64,000 bases of DNA from Leeia aquatica. Its GTDB lineage: Bacteria > Pseudomonadota > Gammaproteobacteria > Burkholderiales > Leeiaceae. Under the pieces are notes generated by a model. The model did not search any database and was not told the origin of the DNA. It saw nothing but the letters and a program-made list of their open reading frames with translations. The stretch covers positions 372,001 through 436,000 of the forward strand of contig NZ_JABAIM010000003.1 of assembly GCF_012641365.1 (NCBI RefSeq). The letters are read 5' to 3'. The position numbers and the translations under genes were made by a program. Of this stretch, positions 1-10,501 are shown one piece after another. Each line of letters begins with the position of its first letter. Positions within the stretch are counted from its first letter, which is position 1.

Positions 1-2
1 TG

Positions 3-245
3 GTGGTGGGCCCGACCAGCAGCCTGGGCAGCCGCAGCAATGATGGTTTCATCACCTCCAAGGTGAAAGCGCGTCTGCTGGACTCCGGCAAGGTCAACAG
101 CAATCACGTCAAAGTGTTTACCGAAGATGGCGTTGTGTTCCTGATGGGACTGGTCAAGCGACAGGAAGAGGCGGACTCCGTGGAAGTGGCACGCACCACC
201 TCCGGCGTGAAACGCGTGGTGACTATTTTTGAACATATGGATTGA
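3..245 (+). CDS. BON-domain protein, C-terminal part (5' end outside window)
   Basis: The frame is open at the left edge, so this is the last 80 or so residues of a longer gene; the GTG at 3 is probably internal. The visible part (motifs FITSKVKARLLDS, VFTEDGVVFLMGLV, GVKRVVTIFEHMD) is a typical BON domain, as in the second repeat of the outer-membrane lipoprotein DolP (YraP) and in OsmY. Those proteins sit in the periplasm or outer membrane and help maintain envelope integrity. The lipobox or signal peptide that would separate DolP from OsmY is not in the window, so no symbol is given. It converges with the chemotaxis operon. Confidence 0.75.
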   Translation: MVGPTSSLGSRSNDGFITSKVKARLLDSGKVNSNHVKVFTEDGVVFLMGLVKRQEEADSVEVARTTSGVKRVVTIFEHMD

Positions 246-254
246 GTGTGACCA

Positions 255-273
255 GGGCACCCGGGAGGTGCCC
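255..273. terminator. Short hairpin between convergent genes
   Basis: A perfect 7-bp stem (GGGCACC / GGTGCCC, loop CGGGA) lies in the 41-bp gap between the BON gene and the convergent hsbR-like gene. There is no T-run on either side, so it is at best a weak or Rho-assisted terminator. Confidence 0.35.
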
Positions 274-286
274 CTCCAGATGACCG

Positions 287-2017
287 CTACAACCTCGGGC
301 GATGCTTGAGCGGATACGACACGGTAACGGCGTTACCGGCCGCATTGTAGTTCAGATCCCGGCAAAGATTGCGCACCAGCGCAATGCCTTTGCCGGAGGG
401 GCGCAGTGCCTGCAGGGCATTGGTCTGCTGCAGCTTGCCCTGGTGATCAAAGCCCTGCCCGCTGTCCGTCACCATGATCTGCAAGACAGGCTCCGCCTCA
501 TCCTGCAAGATGGCCAGCTCAATGGTGATTTCGCCCTGGGTCAGGGCCGTGAGCCGTTCGCTGCGTAGCATGAAGTACTCGTCCATGCCATCCGGCGACT
601 CCTTAAGAGAGGATTCCAGCAGCAGGATGCCATGGTCCAGCGCATTGGCGAACAATTCTGTCAGGATCAGGAACACTTCGGAACGCTGCCGCCGCGTAAT
701 GCGTACCTGATCCAGCACATGGATCAACAGCGGCACCGTATTCACATACTTCAGTTCTTCCGGCCCCAGCGTCAGCGCCATTCTCCAGCCGCTTTGCACA
801 CTGCCGGACACATCATCATGCTCGCGCTGATCCGCGCTGATGCGGTCGGCCAGCTCCTGATCACAGCGGACAATGACCAGGGAAATATCATCATGGTGCG
901 GCTCGCCGGCCAGATGGTCGACCACGGACTGGCGCACCTGCTCGACCTCACCCCCTTGCGGGGCCTGCTGCACGGCTTGCAGCAGCCGTGGATAGCCAAA
1001 GGGGGCCCTGTCGTGGTCCTCCGCCTCAACCAGGCCATCCGAGCACATCACCAGCCGTAGCGGCTCTTGTAGCGCAAAGGATTCCGTCTTGGAGTCAAAC
1101 TGCATTTCCGGCAGGATGCCGAGGGGCAGATGCCGCGACGGAAACAGCAACACCACCTCGCCTTGTGCATTGAGCAGGTGCAGCTTGGGAATGCCTCCAT
1201 TCCAGACTTCCAGCCGGTTGGTCAGCATGTCCACGGACACCAGCGCCGCCGAGATGAAGCGGTCGCGCGGCAGAATCTGCCTGACCTTGCTGTTGATCTC
1301 GCGAGCAATCTCGGCAATGGAGAAGCCCTTCTCGGTCATGGTGTAGAAAGGCTGCGTCACCGGCAGCACATTGAGCGCGGCCGTCAAACCATGCCCTACC
1401 CCGTCGGCCAGCATCACATACAGCACGTCACCCGGTGTGCGTGCGGCTGCGAGCAAGTCACCTGAGAGAAACTCGGCAGGAGAAATCCAGGAATCCAGCA
1501 TCGGATCATCCAGCTTGGCGCTGTTGACGATACGCTCCATCAAGTGCTGCGCCACCCGCTGCTCTTCGATCACGCGATCCTGGTAGCGGCTAAGCTCGAT
1601 GGCCTGCTCCCGAACCCGCTTGTACAGCATGACACTGCGTTCAAAGGCGCTGATCTTGGCACGCAGGATAGGAAAATTGACCGGCTTGGTCAGGTAATCA
1701 TCACCCCCCTGGGACAAGGCGGCCACCAGGTCGGCGTCGTTATCCAGTGCCGTCAGGAAAATTACGGGAACCCAGCGTTCGCCCACACGGGTTTTCAGCT
1801 CACGAGCTGTCGTGATGCCATCCATGCCAGGCATCACCATGTCCATCAAGACAATATCCGGTGTCTGCTGCTCGGCGATCTGCAGCGCCTCATCGCCACT
1901 CCCCGCCTCCAGCACCTGGTGCCCCAGCGACTCTGCAAAACGTCTCAACAACATGCGAATCATGCGGTCGTCGTCGACGACCATCAGGATCATGCCTTGC
2001 GTTTGCGGGGTATCCAC
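287..2017 (-). CDS. Response regulator / PP2C phosphatase / HATPase anti-sigma-type protein (HsbR-like)
   Basis: Three domains are visible. Residues about 10-125 are a receiver with acid pocket DDD, phospho-acceptor D59 (VLMDMVMPGMDG), T89 and K111. Residues about 160-385 are a PP2C/SpoIIE-type Ser phosphatase (LADGVGHGLTAAL, CSDGLVEAEDH, HHDDISLVIV). Residues about 415-570 are an RsbW-like HATPase (ELFANALDHGIL, VTDSGQGFDH, GKGIALVRNL). This order matches Pseudomonas aeruginosa HsbR, which both phosphorylates and dephosphorylates the STAS protein HsbA and links a phosphorelay to FlgM and diguanylate cyclase control. The STAS partner is encoded 13 bp upstream. The start is GTG, with a GAGGG-like ribosome site; a later ATG (1993) is possible. 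It is the last gene of the chemotaxis operon. Its upstream histidine-phosphotransfer donor is not in the window. Confidence 0.88.
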   Translation of the reverse strand: MDTPQTQGMILMVVDDDRMIRMLLRRFAESLGHQVLEAGSGDEALQIAEQQTPDIVLMDMVMPGMDGITTARELKTRVGERWVPVIFLTALDNDADLVAALSQGGDDYLTKPVNFPILRAKISAFERSVMLYKRVREQAIELSRYQDRVIEEQRVAQHLMERIVNSAKLDDPMLDSWISPAEFLSGDLLAAARTPGDVLYVMLADGVGHGLTAALNVLPVTQPFYTMTEKGFSIAEIAREINSKVRQILPRDRFISAALVSVDMLTNRLEVWNGGIPKLHLLNAQGEVVLLFPSRHLPLGILPEMQFDSKTESFALQEPLRLVMCSDGLVEAEDHDRAPFGYPRLLQAVQQAPQGGEVEQVRQSVVDHLAGEPHHDDISLVIVRCDQELADRISADQREHDDVSGSVQSGWRMALTLGPEELKYVNTVPLLIHVLDQVRITRRQRSEVFLILTELFANALDHGILLLESSLKESPDGMDEYFMLRSERLTALTQGEITIELAILQDEAEPVLQIMVTDSGQGFDHQGKLQQTNALQALRPSGKGIALVRNLCRDLNYNAAGNAVTVSYPLKHRPRL

Positions 2018-2030
2018 CGGCAGTCAGCCC

Positions 2031-2339
2031 TCAGTCCATGACAAACAGTTTGCTGAAATTGGCAATTTCCAGTACCTGCCTGGCAGAGCCGGTGCAATGG
2101 CTAAGCGTCACCTGCTTGTGGTTGTTGTCGGCTTTTTCCTTCAACAGCATCAGCATGCCGAGTGCCGAGCTGTCGATGTAATCCACCGCACGAAAATCCA
2201 GAACCAGTTGTCGCACCGCAGACTCTGCCAACGCCCGGTCGATGGCATCACGAAACTCACGGTGGGCATTGAAATCAAACCGCCCAGCCAGCGTCACCGT
2301 CGCCACGGCCCCATTTACGGTATAACTTGCCTGCATCAT
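2031..2339 (-). CDS. STAS-domain anti-sigma factor antagonist (HsbA-like)
   Basis: This 102-residue single-domain STAS protein carries the phosphorylation loop VDYIDSSALGML; the acceptor serine is S57 or S58. Such proteins switch between partners according to their Ser phosphorylation state. The adjacent downstream gene encodes both the expected kinase (HATPase) and phosphatase (PP2C) in one chain, so the two form a cognate partner-switching module. The start ATG-ATG is preceded by AGGAG at good spacing. By analogy with Pseudomonas HsbA the output may be FlgM or a diguanylate cyclase, but no such target is encoded next to it. Confidence 0.87.
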   Translation of the reverse strand: MMQASYTVNGAVATVTLAGRFDFNAHREFRDAIDRALAESAVRQLVLDFRAVDYIDSSALGMLMLLKEKADNNHKQVTLSHCTGSARQVLEIANFSKLFVMD

Positions 2340-2417
2340 GCTCTCCTGCTATCAACCTGTCGCTTCAGGTTACCTGCCGGTAACCCGCCCGTGCATCTGC
2401 CCTGATTACATTATGGT

Positions 2418-3497
2418 CTACACCCGGTTGGTTTGCCGACCAAATCGCGCCAGCCACGCCATCACGCGTTCTGCCATCTTGTTGAGCGGCACGATCTCGT
2501 CCACCCCGCCTTGCGCGATGGCTTCCTTGGGCATGCCGAATACCACACAGCTCGCTTCATCCTGCGCAAAGTTGTACGCCCCGCCCTGCTTCATCTCCAG
2601 CATGCCCAATGCACCGTCCTTGCCCATGCCGGTGAGGATCACCCCCACCGCATTGGCGCCTGCCACATTGGCCGCTGAACGGAACAACACATCCACGCTG
2701 GGGCGATGGCGGTTGACCGGCGGACCCTGATTCAACTCGATCACATAATTGGCCCCACTGCGGGCCAGCAGCATGTGCGAATGCCCCGGTGCAATATAGG
2801 CATGTCCCGGCATCACCCGCTCGCCGTGAACCGCCTCGGTGACCTTGATCTTGCACAAGCCGTCCAGCCGGTTGGCAAACGACTTGGTAAACATTTCCGG
2901 CATATGCTGCGTGATCAGGATGGCCGGACTGTCAGGCGGAAAGGGCATCAGAAAGTCCCGCAGTGCCTCCGTGCCACCGGTGGACGCCCCCACGATGATC
3001 AGCTTTTCAGTCGACAAAATCTTGGGCCGTGTACTGGGCAAAATGCTGTCCGCCGTCAAGCGCGGCGCGATCTCCTGCTTGCGGGCATGCACCCGCGCAC
3101 CAGCTGCCGCCCGAATCTTGTCGCTGATCTCATCGGCGTAGCCCTGAATACCGCGCTCAATATCCAACTTGGGCTTGGCAATGTAGTCCACCGCGCCTAG
3201 CTCCATCGCGCGCATGGCAGCCTCCGAGCTGCGCTCGGTCAGCGTCGAAATCATCAGCACCGGTGTGGGCCGCAGCCGCATCAGCTTCTCCAGGAAGTCG
3301 AGTCCGTCCATGCGTGGCATTTCGATATCCAGCGTAATCACATCCGGATTGGTATTGCGGATCACCTCCCGCGCCACGATCGGGTCTTGTGCCACGCCCA
3401 CCACCTGCATGTCACGATTGCGGTTGATGATCTCGCTGAGCAGATTGCGGATCAGCGCCGAATCATCCACCACCACCACCTTGATCGGGTTTGCCAT
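2418..3497 (-). CDS. cheB: Chemotaxis protein-glutamate methylesterase/deamidase CheB
   Basis: CheB removes methyl groups from MCP glutamates and is activated by CheA phosphorylation. The 359-residue chain has an N-terminal receiver (DD at 11-12, acceptor D57 in [13 protein letters not shown]109) and a C-terminal esterase with catalytic S172 ([10 protein letters not shown]), H198 (ITQHMP) and D294 ([10 protein letters not shown]). The start is set at the ATG of [13 protein letters not shown], behind a GGGGCGGGG purine stretch; the frame is open for 31 further codons upstream but these lie across the end of cheD and look non-coding. It follows cheD by 19 bp. Confidence 0.97.
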   Translation of the reverse strand: MANPIKVVVVDDSALIRNLLSEIINRNRDMQVVGVAQDPIVAREVIRNTNPDVITLDIEMPRMDGLDFLEKLMRLRPTPVLMISTLTERSSEAAMRAMELGAVDYIAKPKLDIERGIQGYADEISDKIRAAAGARVHARKQEIAPRLTADSILPSTRPKILSTEKLIIVGASTGGTEALRDFLMPFPPDSPAILITQHMPEMFTKSFANRLDGLCKIKVTEAVHGERVMPGHAYIAPGHSHMLLARSGANYVIELNQGPPVNRHRPSVDVLFRSAANVAGANAVGVILTGMGKDGALGMLEMKQGGAYNFAQDEASCVVFGMPKEAIAQGGVDEIVPLNKMAERVMAWLARFGRQTNRV

Positions 3498-3516
3498 GCA
3501 CCCCGCCCCTTCTGTG

Positions 3517-4128
3517 TCAGAACAGCTCGACCTGACCTTCGGCACTGCCGTAATTGATGCGCGTGCTGTAATCGCGTTCGCGCTGGACAATGGTATTGTT
3601 GTGTACTGTCTTCAGTTTCTTGACCAACACCCGACCGGTACGGGCAAAGAAGTATACCTTGCGCGGATAAATGTCCAGCAGGTCTTCGCACAAGATGGGG
3701 ATATTCTCGATGGACAGGAAGCGCCGCACGAAACTGGCATTACGCTGTCCCACATTTGCCACGGTAAAGCCACGCAGCACATTGCCGCCGCCAAACACCT
3801 TGGCTTCCAGATTCTGGCGTCGTGCGCCATTCTTCAACAGCTGATTGATCAGCACCTCCATGGCATAAGCCCCGTAGCGCGCCGATTGCGACAGCGGAGA
3901 GTCGCCGTCCCCCTGCCCGTCGGGCAGCATGAAATGGTTCATGCCGCCAATGCCGGACACCCGGTCACGGATGCAGGCAGACACACAGGAGCCCAGCACG
4001 GTCACAATCATCATGTCACGCGTGGTTACATAGTATTCGCCCGGAAGGATCTTGGCGGCTTCGATGTCAAAATGCTTGTCGAAGTACAAAGTGGGGGCAA
4101 TCACCTCCTCTTCCAGGCGTGCACTCAT
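3517..4128 (-). CDS. cheD: Chemoreceptor glutamine deamidase CheD
   Basis: CheD deamidates specific glutamines of chemoreceptors. The protein (203 residues from the chosen ATG) has the catalytic Cys in [13 protein letters not shown] (C48) and the His in GGMNHFMLP (H65). The 17-residue spacing is the same as in characterised CheD. The start MSARLEEEV gives a 4-bp ATGA overlap with the stop of cheR, implying translational coupling; an earlier start would lie inside cheR. The protein ends in GQVELF, which resembles the C-terminus IELF of the first MCP in this operon. Confidence 0.95.
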   Translation of the reverse strand: MSARLEEEVIAPTLYFDKHFDIEAAKILPGEYYVTTRDMMIVTVLGSCVSACIRDRVSGIGGMNHFMLPDGQGDGDSPLSQSARYGAYAMEVLINQLLKNGARRQNLEAKVFGGGNVLRGFTVANVGQRNASFVRRFLSIENIPILCEDLLDIYPRKVYFFARTGRVLVKKLKTVHNNTIVQRERDYSTRINYGSAEGQVELF

Positions 4129-4967
4129 ACCACACCCTTCAGGCCATACACCGTCTTGCCACATGGCACAAACAGATCGGACACATGCCCCAGATGCTCG
4201 GAATGGCCAACGTACAGCAGCCCATCCTTGCGCAGCAATGGCACAAACTTCTCCAGAATGCGCCGCTGGGTCGGCTTGTCAAAGTAGATCATGACATTGC
4301 GGCAAAAAATGGCGTCAAATGGTCCGCGAATCGGCCAGCTGGCGTCCAGCAAATTGAGCTGGCGGAACGTGATCAGCGCCTGCAATTCCTGCCGTACCCG
4401 TGCTTCACCGGCATGTGCACCGCTGCCCCGGAGAAAAAACCGGCGCATCCGGTCTGCAGACAGTTTCTCCAGTTTCTCCAGCGCATAGACGCCCGTCCGC
4501 CCCTTGTTCAGCACCTGGGTATCCAGATCACTGGCCAGAATACGGGCATTCGGGGTCAGACTCTGAAAATGTTCCATCAGGGTCATCGCCAGCGTATAGG
4601 GCTCCTCGCCGGTACTGGCGGCGTTACACCAGATGTTGACCTGATGCCCATCTTTGGCGGTCTTGCTCAGCTGCTCCTTCAGCAGATCAAAGTGATGAGC
4701 CTCACGAAAGAACGAGGTCAGATTGGTGGTCAGCGCATTGGTGAACTCCTCCCATTCCGGCGAGTTCGGGTTACGTTGCAACTGCTCGAGATAGGCCTGA
4801 AAGCTGGTCAAACCCTGTGCCCGCAGCCGACGGGCCAGCCGGCTGTACACCATTTGCTTCTTGCTGTCTGCCAGCGAGATGCCTGCCTTCTTGTAAATCA
4901 CCTGACGCACCAGCTCAAAATCCTGGTCGGTGAAGTGGAACTCCCGGCTTTTGTCTTCGCTCAACAT
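4125..4967 (-). CDS. cheR: Chemotaxis protein methyltransferase CheR
   Basis: CheR methylates MCP glutamates with S-adenosylmethionine. The 280-residue protein has the helical N-terminal domain (to about residue 95, with TTNLTSFFRE) and the SAM-binding Rossmann domain: motif I CNAASTGEEPYTLAM at 114-128, ILASDLD, and CRNVMIYFD near residue 225. It overlaps cheD by 4 bp. The double-PAS MCP just upstream ends in DWEEF, a tether that would recruit this enzyme. Confidence 0.97.
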   Translation of the reverse strand: MLSEDKSREFHFTDQDFELVRQVIYKKAGISLADSKKQMVYSRLARRLRAQGLTSFQAYLEQLQRNPNSPEWEEFTNALTTNLTSFFREAHHFDLLKEQLSKTAKDGHQVNIWCNAASTGEEPYTLAMTLMEHFQSLTPNARILASDLDTQVLNKGRTGVYALEKLEKLSADRMRRFFLRGSGAHAGEARVRQELQALITFRQLNLLDASWPIRGPFDAIFCRNVMIYFDKPTQRRILEKFVPLLRKDGLLYVGHSEHLGHVSDLFVPCGKTVYGLKGVV

Positions 4968-5041
4968 GATCTCATCCAGATAGTAGGGAGGGCTCCCGGC
5001 CCAAGTCTGCCCTTACACCGGGAGACGCTCATTGAGGCCGC

Positions 5042-7780
5042 TCAGAACTCCTCCCAGTCCCCATCATCCGAAACAGGCTTGGGCAGGGACGCTGGCCTGC
5101 TGCCCCCTCGCGCCGGGCTGGCAGCGCGCGCTGTCGCCATCGCCGTAGGTGCCGGCGCGGCCAGTGCTCGCGAGCTGCTGCCACCCAGCTTGAACACCGA
5201 GACCGAGATGGTCAAGCCTTGCGCCTGCTCCTGCAAGCTCTCTGCTGCCGCCGCCGCTTGCTCAACCAGTGCCGCATTCTGCTGCGTCATGTCATCCATC
5301 TGGGTGATGGTGGTATTGACCTGCTCGATGCCCGCGCTTTGCTCAGTGCTGGCAGCAGAGATCTCACTCATGATATCGGTGACCCGCTTCACAGCGGTGA
5401 CGATCTCTTCCATGGTGTGCCCCGCTTCATCCACCAGCTTGGAGCCACTGTCCACTTTCTCCACCGAGTCATTGATCAAGGCTTTGATTTCCTTGGCGGC
5501 ACCGGCAGAGCGTTGTGCCAGGTTGCGCACCTCGCTGGCCACCACCGCAAAGCCCCGACCTTGCTCACCGGCACGCGCCGCTTCCACCGCAGCATTCAGG
5601 GCCAGGATATTGGTCTGGAAGGCAATGCCGTCGATCACGCTGATGATGTCTTCGATCTTGCGGGCCGAGCCACTGATCGCCTGCATGGTGGTCACCACTT
5701 CGCTGACCACTTCTCCACCCTTCACCGCGATATCGGATGCCCCACGCGCCAGCTGATTGGCCTGACGTGCATTTTCGGCATTCTGCTTCACCGTACTGGT
5801 CAGCTCTTCCATGCTGGACGCAGTTTCTTCCAGGCTGGCCGCTTGCTCTTCGGTACGCTGGCTGAGGTTCTGGTTGCCGGAAGCAATTTCCCGCGATGCC
5901 GTGTTGATGGTATCGGTGGCCTCCTTGATCTGCAGCACAATCTCGGTCAGGCGGTCGATGGTGGTGGTGCTGTCTTCCTTCAGCTGACCGAAAGCCCCTT
6001 CGTAGTCATTCACCACCTTGACGGTCAGATCCCCTTGCGCCAGCGCACTGAACACCTGCCCAATATCATTCAGGCCACGCTCGCTGGTTTCCATCAGCCG
6101 GTTGACGCCGTCGCCCAGGGTCTTGAAGAACCCTGCCTTGCCTTGCATCTCGATACGCTGGCTGAAGTCACCCCGGCCAGCCGCCTGGATGATGCTGTCC
6201 ACTTCCTGCTCCACCGCCACTTCCTGCGTGATGTCACTCCACTCCACCACACTGCCCAGCCGCTCGCCGGCTTCGCCAAACACCGGGTTGGCAATCAAGG
6301 CGAAGTGGCGGCCCCCTACCTGGATCTTGGTACGGTAAGTGGCTTTCAGGTTGGCCAGCATATTCATCTGGTGCGCCGGGTTCTTGTGGAAGGTGTCGAT
6401 CAGCGCGCCTTGCAAGTTGGCGGTGCTGAATTGTGGCAAGTCCTTGCGGATATCGGATTCTGCCGTACGCAGCATGTCCTGTACCGCGCGGTTCATGTAG
6501 ATGATCTTGCGGTCGTTGTCCGCAATCATCACATTGCTGGACACCCCATCCAGCGCACTCTTGATGCGGGCATTCTCACCGGCCACCTGCAATTCACGCT
6601 CACGGGCAGCCAGCTGCTCGGTCACATCCGCCCACTCCACCACACTGCCCAGACGGCTGCCTTGTTCATCTTTCACCGGGTTGGCAATCAGGTCAAAGGT
6701 ACGTCCCCCCACCTTGATGCGTGACTTGTAGGTAGAAGTCAGGTTGGCCAGCAGGCTCATCTGGTGGGCCGGGTTCTTGTGGAAGGTGTCGATCAGCGCG
6801 CCTTGCAGATTGGCAGTGCTGAATTGTGGCAGGTCCTTGCGGATATCGGCTTCAGCCGCACGCAGCATGTCCAGCACCGCGCGGTTCATGTAGATGATCT
6901 TGCGGTCGTTGTCCGCAATCATCACGTTGCCGGATACCCCATCCAGAGCGCTCTTGATGCGGGCATTGGCCACCGCAGCTTCAGCTGCCGTGCGAAGGGT
7001 CTGCTGCATTTGCTGCATGCTGGCCAGCAGGCTGCTGCTGTCACCCGACTTCACCGGAATCGCAGTCTGCAAATCGCCCGCCGCCGTACGCTTGACCGCA
7101 GCCAGCGCCACGCTCAGCTCCCCGCCCAGGCTGCCGAGAATGCTGCGGGTAATCCAGAATGCCAGCAGCACGCCGATGACCACCGCCGCCACCCCGATCA
7201 GCAAAACCATCTTGATGGTGGCATTGCCATCGGCCTCGAGCATCGTGGCATGCTCTTTGACCTGACTGGTTTCAAAGTCGATCAAAGCCGTGATGGCCTC
7301 GAGGTAGGCAGTCTGCGACTCACGGGTTTTGGTCAGCAGGTAGGTCTTGGAGGCCACATGGTCGCCACTGTCAAACAGGCGCAGGAACTCGTTGGTATCC
7401 GCTACAAATCCGTCTCGAGTGGACTTCACCTTGTCAAGCAGGGCACGCTCTTCCGGCTCCATCTCTGCAGACTCCAGCTGCTTGAGCCGGTCTGCAATGA
7501 TACTGCGGGCGTCGTTGATCTTCTTGCGCTGCTCATCCACCAGGGCCTTGTCATCCGCCAGCTGCGTGGTGCGGATGGATCGGGCAATGCCGTTGACGGC
7601 ATCAATGACATCATTGGCCAGTACCGAGCGGGGGAAATGCCTGCGGCTCATTTCCGCCATGTTGCCCTGCATGCTGATGACCTGGTTTCGGGTCAGCAGT
7701 GCGGACAGCACCAGAAGCAGCAACAGGATGCCGAAGCCGCCGAGCAGTTTGTTACGTACAGACAGTGCATTCAGGTTCAC
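5042..7780 (-). CDS. Methyl-accepting chemotaxis protein with tandem duplicated PAS domains
   Basis: A large 912-residue chemoreceptor. In order: TM1 (about 12-30), a periplasmic four-helix-bundle ligand domain (31-188), TM2 (about 190-212), HAMP (to about 265), PAS 1 (272-396), PAS 2 (403-525), a second HAMP-like segment (527-615), and the cytoplasmic signalling hairpin with tip [20 protein letters not shown] near 721-740. A Pro/Ala-rich linker follows and the chain ends in DWEEF, which fits the NWETF-type pentapeptide that tethers CheR/CheB. The two PAS copies are close duplicates (see repeat entry). PAS domains in MCPs often bind FAD or haem for redox or oxygen sensing; the ligand here is unknown. 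It sits between cheW and cheR in the operon. Confidence 0.95.
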   Translation of the reverse strand: MNLNALSVRNKLLGGFGILLLLLVLSALLTRNQVISMQGNMAEMSRRHFPRSVLANDVIDAVNGIARSIRTTQLADDKALVDEQRKKINDARSIIADRLKQLESAEMEPEERALLDKVKSTRDGFVADTNEFLRLFDSGDHVASKTYLLTKTRESQTAYLEAITALIDFETSQVKEHATMLEADGNATIKMVLLIGVAAVVIGVLLAFWITRSILGSLGGELSVALAAVKRTAAGDLQTAIPVKSGDSSSLLASMQQMQQTLRTAAEAAVANARIKSALDGVSGNVMIADNDRKIIYMNRAVLDMLRAAEADIRKDLPQFSTANLQGALIDTFHKNPAHQMSLLANLTSTYKSRIKVGGRTFDLIANPVKDEQGSRLGSVVEWADVTEQLAARERELQVAGENARIKSALDGVSSNVMIADNDRKIIYMNRAVQDMLRTAESDIRKDLPQFSTANLQGALIDTFHKNPAHQMNMLANLKATYRTKIQVGGRHFALIANPVFGEAGERLGSVVEWSDITQEVAVEQEVDSIIQAAGRGDFSQRIEMQGKAGFFKTLGDGVNRLMETSERGLNDIGQVFSALAQGDLTVKVVNDYEGAFGQLKEDSTTTIDRLTEIVLQIKEATDTINTASREIASGNQNLSQRTEEQAASLEETASSMEELTSTVKQNAENARQANQLARGASDIAVKGGEVVSEVVTTMQAISGSARKIEDIISVIDGIAFQTNILALNAAVEAARAGEQGRGFAVVASEVRNLAQRSAGAAKEIKALINDSVEKVDSGSKLVDEAGHTMEEIVTAVKRVTDIMSEISAASTEQSAGIEQVNTTITQMDDMTQQNAALVEQAAAAAESLQEQAQGLTISVSVFKLGGSSSRALAAPAPTAMATARAASPARGGSRPASLPKPVSDDGDWEEF
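6182..6967 (-). repeat. Tandem 393-bp duplication encoding the two PAS domains
   Basis: Two direct copies of 131 codons (6575-6967 and 6182-6574). Both begin [12 protein letters not shown] and share [13 protein letters not shown] and [20 protein letters not shown]. The DNA is also nearly identical over long stretches; for example, the segments around 6364 and 6757 match at exactly 393-bp offset. The high nucleotide identity suggests a recent internal duplication or ongoing gene conversion. Confidence 0.93.
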
Positions 7781-7801
7781 TTGGTATCTCCCTGCGGAAG
7801 T

Positions 7802-8287
7802 TCAGGCGGGCTGCATGGAGTGGTCCATCAACTCCATTTCGCTGCTGGTCATCAGTTTTTCGATATCGGCGAGGATGATCATGCGCTCATCCACCGTCCC
7901 CAATCCCTGGATATAGTCCGTCTTCAACGTAGCCCCGAATTCCGGGGCGGGACGGATCTGCTCATTACCGAGGGTGATCACGTCGGACACCCCGTCCACC
8001 ACAATGCCAACCACCCTGCGTGCCACATTGAGGATGATCACCACCGTGAACTGATTGTAGGTGGCGGTGCCCACCTGAAATTTGATGCGCAAATCCACCA
8101 CCGGCACGATGGTGCCGCGCAGGTTGATCACCCCTTTGATGAAGGCCGGGGAGTTGGCAATGGTCGTCACCGTGTCGTAGCCCCGGATTTCCTGCACTTT
8201 GAGGATGTCGATGCCGTACTCCTCCTGCCCGAGGGTAAAGACCAGGTATTCACCACTGGCCGCATTGTGCTGATTGACTGTTTCCAT
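7802..8287 (-). CDS. cheW: Chemotaxis coupling protein CheW
   Basis: CheW bridges CheA to the receptors. The conserved core is clear: [47 protein letters not shown], with [10 protein letters not shown] at the receptor/CheA interface. I chose the start METVNQ (ATG at 8287) because it has AAGGA at about 9 nt. An ATG at 8305 would overlap the cheA stop by one base (TGATG) but lacks a ribosome site; one at 8296 sits directly on the AAGGA. The start is therefore uncertain by up to six codons. Confidence 0.95.
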   Translation of the reverse strand: METVNQHNAASGEYLVFTLGQEEYGIDILKVQEIRGYDTVTTIANSPAFIKGVINLRGTIVPVVDLRIKFQVGTATYNQFTVVIILNVARRVVGIVVDGVSDVITLGNEQIRPAPEFGATLKTDYIQGLGTVDERMIILADIEKLMTSSEMELMDHSMQPA

Positions 8288-8304
8288 ACGGACCATTCCT
8301 TGCA

Positions 8305-10467
8305 TCAGGCTGCAGCAGGCTGCTGCTGGCTCAGTTTGAACAGGGCTTCCACGTCGATGATCAGCGCCACCCGCCCATCGCCCATGATGGTGGCCCCGGA
8401 AATACCGGCCACCTTGCGGTAATTGCTTTCCAGACTCTTGATCACCACCTGCTGCTGGCCCAGCAGGTCATCCACAAACAGCGCCAGCTTGCCGCCATCG
8501 GCCTCAAGGATGATCACCAGCCCGCGGTCATAGCTCGCCACATGGTCTTCAATGTTGAACACCCGGTGCAGGCACACCAGCGGCAGGTATTCACCGCGCA
8601 CATGGATCAGCTCCCCGCGCCCGGCCACGGTGTTGATGTCTTCCATCCTGGGCTGCAAGGATTCCACGATGAAGGTGAGCGGAATCACAAATACCTCCGG
8701 CCCGACCGAAACCGACATGCCATCCAGAATCGCCAGCGTCAGCGGCAGCCGGATGGACATGGTGGTGCCCTGATCTCGCGCCGACTCAATGTCGATACGG
8801 CCGCCCATGCCCTGGATATTGCGGCGAACCACATCCATGCCGACCCCCCGCCCGGAGACATCGGTCACCACTTCGGCCGTGGAAAAACCTGCCTCAAAGA
8901 TCAGGCTCCACACTTCCTGATCGGTCATGCTGTCGCTCACCGTCATGCCATTGCTGCGCGCCTTGGCCAGAATGCGCTCCCGGCTGAGCCCGCCGCCATC
9001 GTCCGACACCTGAATCATGATGTTGCCGCCCTGATGGAAGGCCTTCAGCGTCAGCGTACCGCGCTCCGGCTTGCCTTTGGCCAGCCGGGCTTCACTGGTC
9101 TCAATGCCATGATCCAGGCTATTACGCACCAGGTGCGTGAGCGGGTCGGCCAGCTTTTCGATCAGGCCCTTGTCCATCTCGGTGTTTTCGCCGATGGTCA
9201 CCAGATCCACCTTCTTGCCCAGTTTGGCCGCGACGTCGCGCACCACGCGCGGGAAGCGGCTGAAGACAAAGGAGATCGGCATCATGCGGATCGACATCGC
9301 TGCTTCCTGCAGCTCACGGGTATTGCGCTCGAGCAGGGCTACACCGTTGTACAGGCGTTCATGCAGCACCGGATCAAACTGACCGGCGATCTGCGCCAGC
9401 ATGGCCTGGGTAATCACCAGCTCACCGACCAGATTGATGATCTGGTCCACCTTTTCCACCCCGACCCGGATCGAGGTGCTTTCCTGTGCCGCCGCGCCTG
9501 CGGCCGCGGCCTTGGCAGCAGCCGGTTTCTCGGCAGGCACCTTGGCGGGCGCAGCGACAGCGGCCACGGGCACAATACTCGCATCCGCCTGCTGCTCGGC
9601 CTCACTCAGCGGCGTGAACAGGCCAAAACCGTCACTCTCTTCCTGCACCAAGGCCTGGGCCGGCGCGGAGGGAAGTGGCGCAAACAAGCCAAAGCCTTCA
9701 TCTTCTTCCAGCACATCGCTACTGCTGACAGCGGTCCCCTCCAAGGGGGGGAAGAAACCAAACCCGCCATCAGCATCGTCCTGCAGTCCGGCGTTGAAGT
9801 CTGCTACCGTAAACGCAAACTCAGGCAGCAGAAAGCCCAGCATCTCGGAGAGGTCCTGGCAGGACGCAGCGGTGGTAAACACCCATTCGCGCGTTTTGCC
9901 ACCGTCGCCCTCATCTTGCTCACTCATGCTGCCCAGTTTGCCAAAGCCCGCAAGCCGCTCCTGCAATGAGTCCAGATCCAGCCCGGCCGCCAGCACAGCA
10001 TCCAGCTTCAGCGTGAGCCGCAGCCGTTGCTCGCCTTCCGGTAGCCCGCCGCCTGCGGTTTCTTGTGCTTCATCTGCCCCCCCGCTCAATGCCGTCAGTC
10101 GGTCACAGATCAGCTGGCTGGCCGCATCATCCGCCTCTCCCTGACCTTGGTGAGCCGCCAGCAAGTTCTTCAGCACATCGCCCGCTTGCAGAAACACATC
10201 CACCATTTCACTGCTTAGCTTGAGCTCATGCTTGCGAATACGATCGAGCAGGTTTTCCAGAATATGGGTGACTTCAGTCAGGTCATTGAAGCCAAACGTA
10301 CCGGCGCCACCCTTGATCGAGTGCGCGGCCCGAAAGATGGCATTCAAAGCCTCATCGTCCGGCTGCTGAATATCCAGCGCCAGTAGCAAGGACTCCATCT
10401 CTCCCAGGTGTTCCGCCGCCTCCTCGAAGAAGACCTGGTGAAACTGCGACATGTCTATGCTCATCAC
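8305..10467 (-). CDS. cheA: Chemotaxis histidine kinase CheA
   Basis: CheA autophosphorylates on its HPt domain and passes phosphate to CheY and CheB. The 720-residue protein shows HPt with H49 ([15 protein letters not shown]), dimerisation P3 (about 330-395), HATPase with N-box [12 protein letters not shown] (425-436), G1 DDGGGL (489-494) and G2 GRGVGMDV (539-546), and a CheW-like P5 (about 580-715). The linker contains no obvious conserved P2 fold but has three repeats GFG(F/L)F(P/A/T)PL at 235-242, 258-265 and 280-287, followed by an Ala/Pro/Lys-rich flexible stretch. Two adjacent start ATGs are present. It is 34 bp downstream of cheY. Confidence 0.97.
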   Translation of the reverse strand: MMSIDMSQFHQVFFEEAAEHLGEMESLLLALDIQQPDDEALNAIFRAAHSIKGGAGTFGFNDLTEVTHILENLLDRIRKHELKLSSEMVDVFLQAGDVLKNLLAAHQGQGEADDAASQLICDRLTALSGGADEAQETAGGGLPEGEQRLRLTLKLDAVLAAGLDLDSLQERLAGFGKLGSMSEQDEGDGGKTREWVFTTAASCQDLSEMLGFLLPEFAFTVADFNAGLQDDADGGFGFFPPLEGTAVSSSDVLEEDEGFGLFAPLPSAPAQALVQEESDGFGLFTPLSEAEQQADASIVPVAAVAAPAKVPAEKPAAAKAAAAGAAAQESTSIRVGVEKVDQIINLVGELVITQAMLAQIAGQFDPVLHERLYNGVALLERNTRELQEAAMSIRMMPISFVFSRFPRVVRDVAAKLGKKVDLVTIGENTEMDKGLIEKLADPLTHLVRNSLDHGIETSEARLAKGKPERGTLTLKAFHQGGNIMIQVSDDGGGLSRERILAKARSNGMTVSDSMTDQEVWSLIFEAGFSTAEVVTDVSGRGVGMDVVRRNIQGMGGRIDIESARDQGTTMSIRLPLTLAILDGMSVSVGPEVFVIPLTFIVESLQPRMEDINTVAGRGELIHVRGEYLPLVCLHRVFNIEDHVASYDRGLVIILEADGGKLALFVDDLLGQQQVVIKSLESNYRKVAGISGATIMGDGRVALIIDVEALFKLSQQQPAAA

Positions 10468-10501
10468 CCGCTCCGTCTGCCGATGACCCGGTGGGCCGAG
10501 G

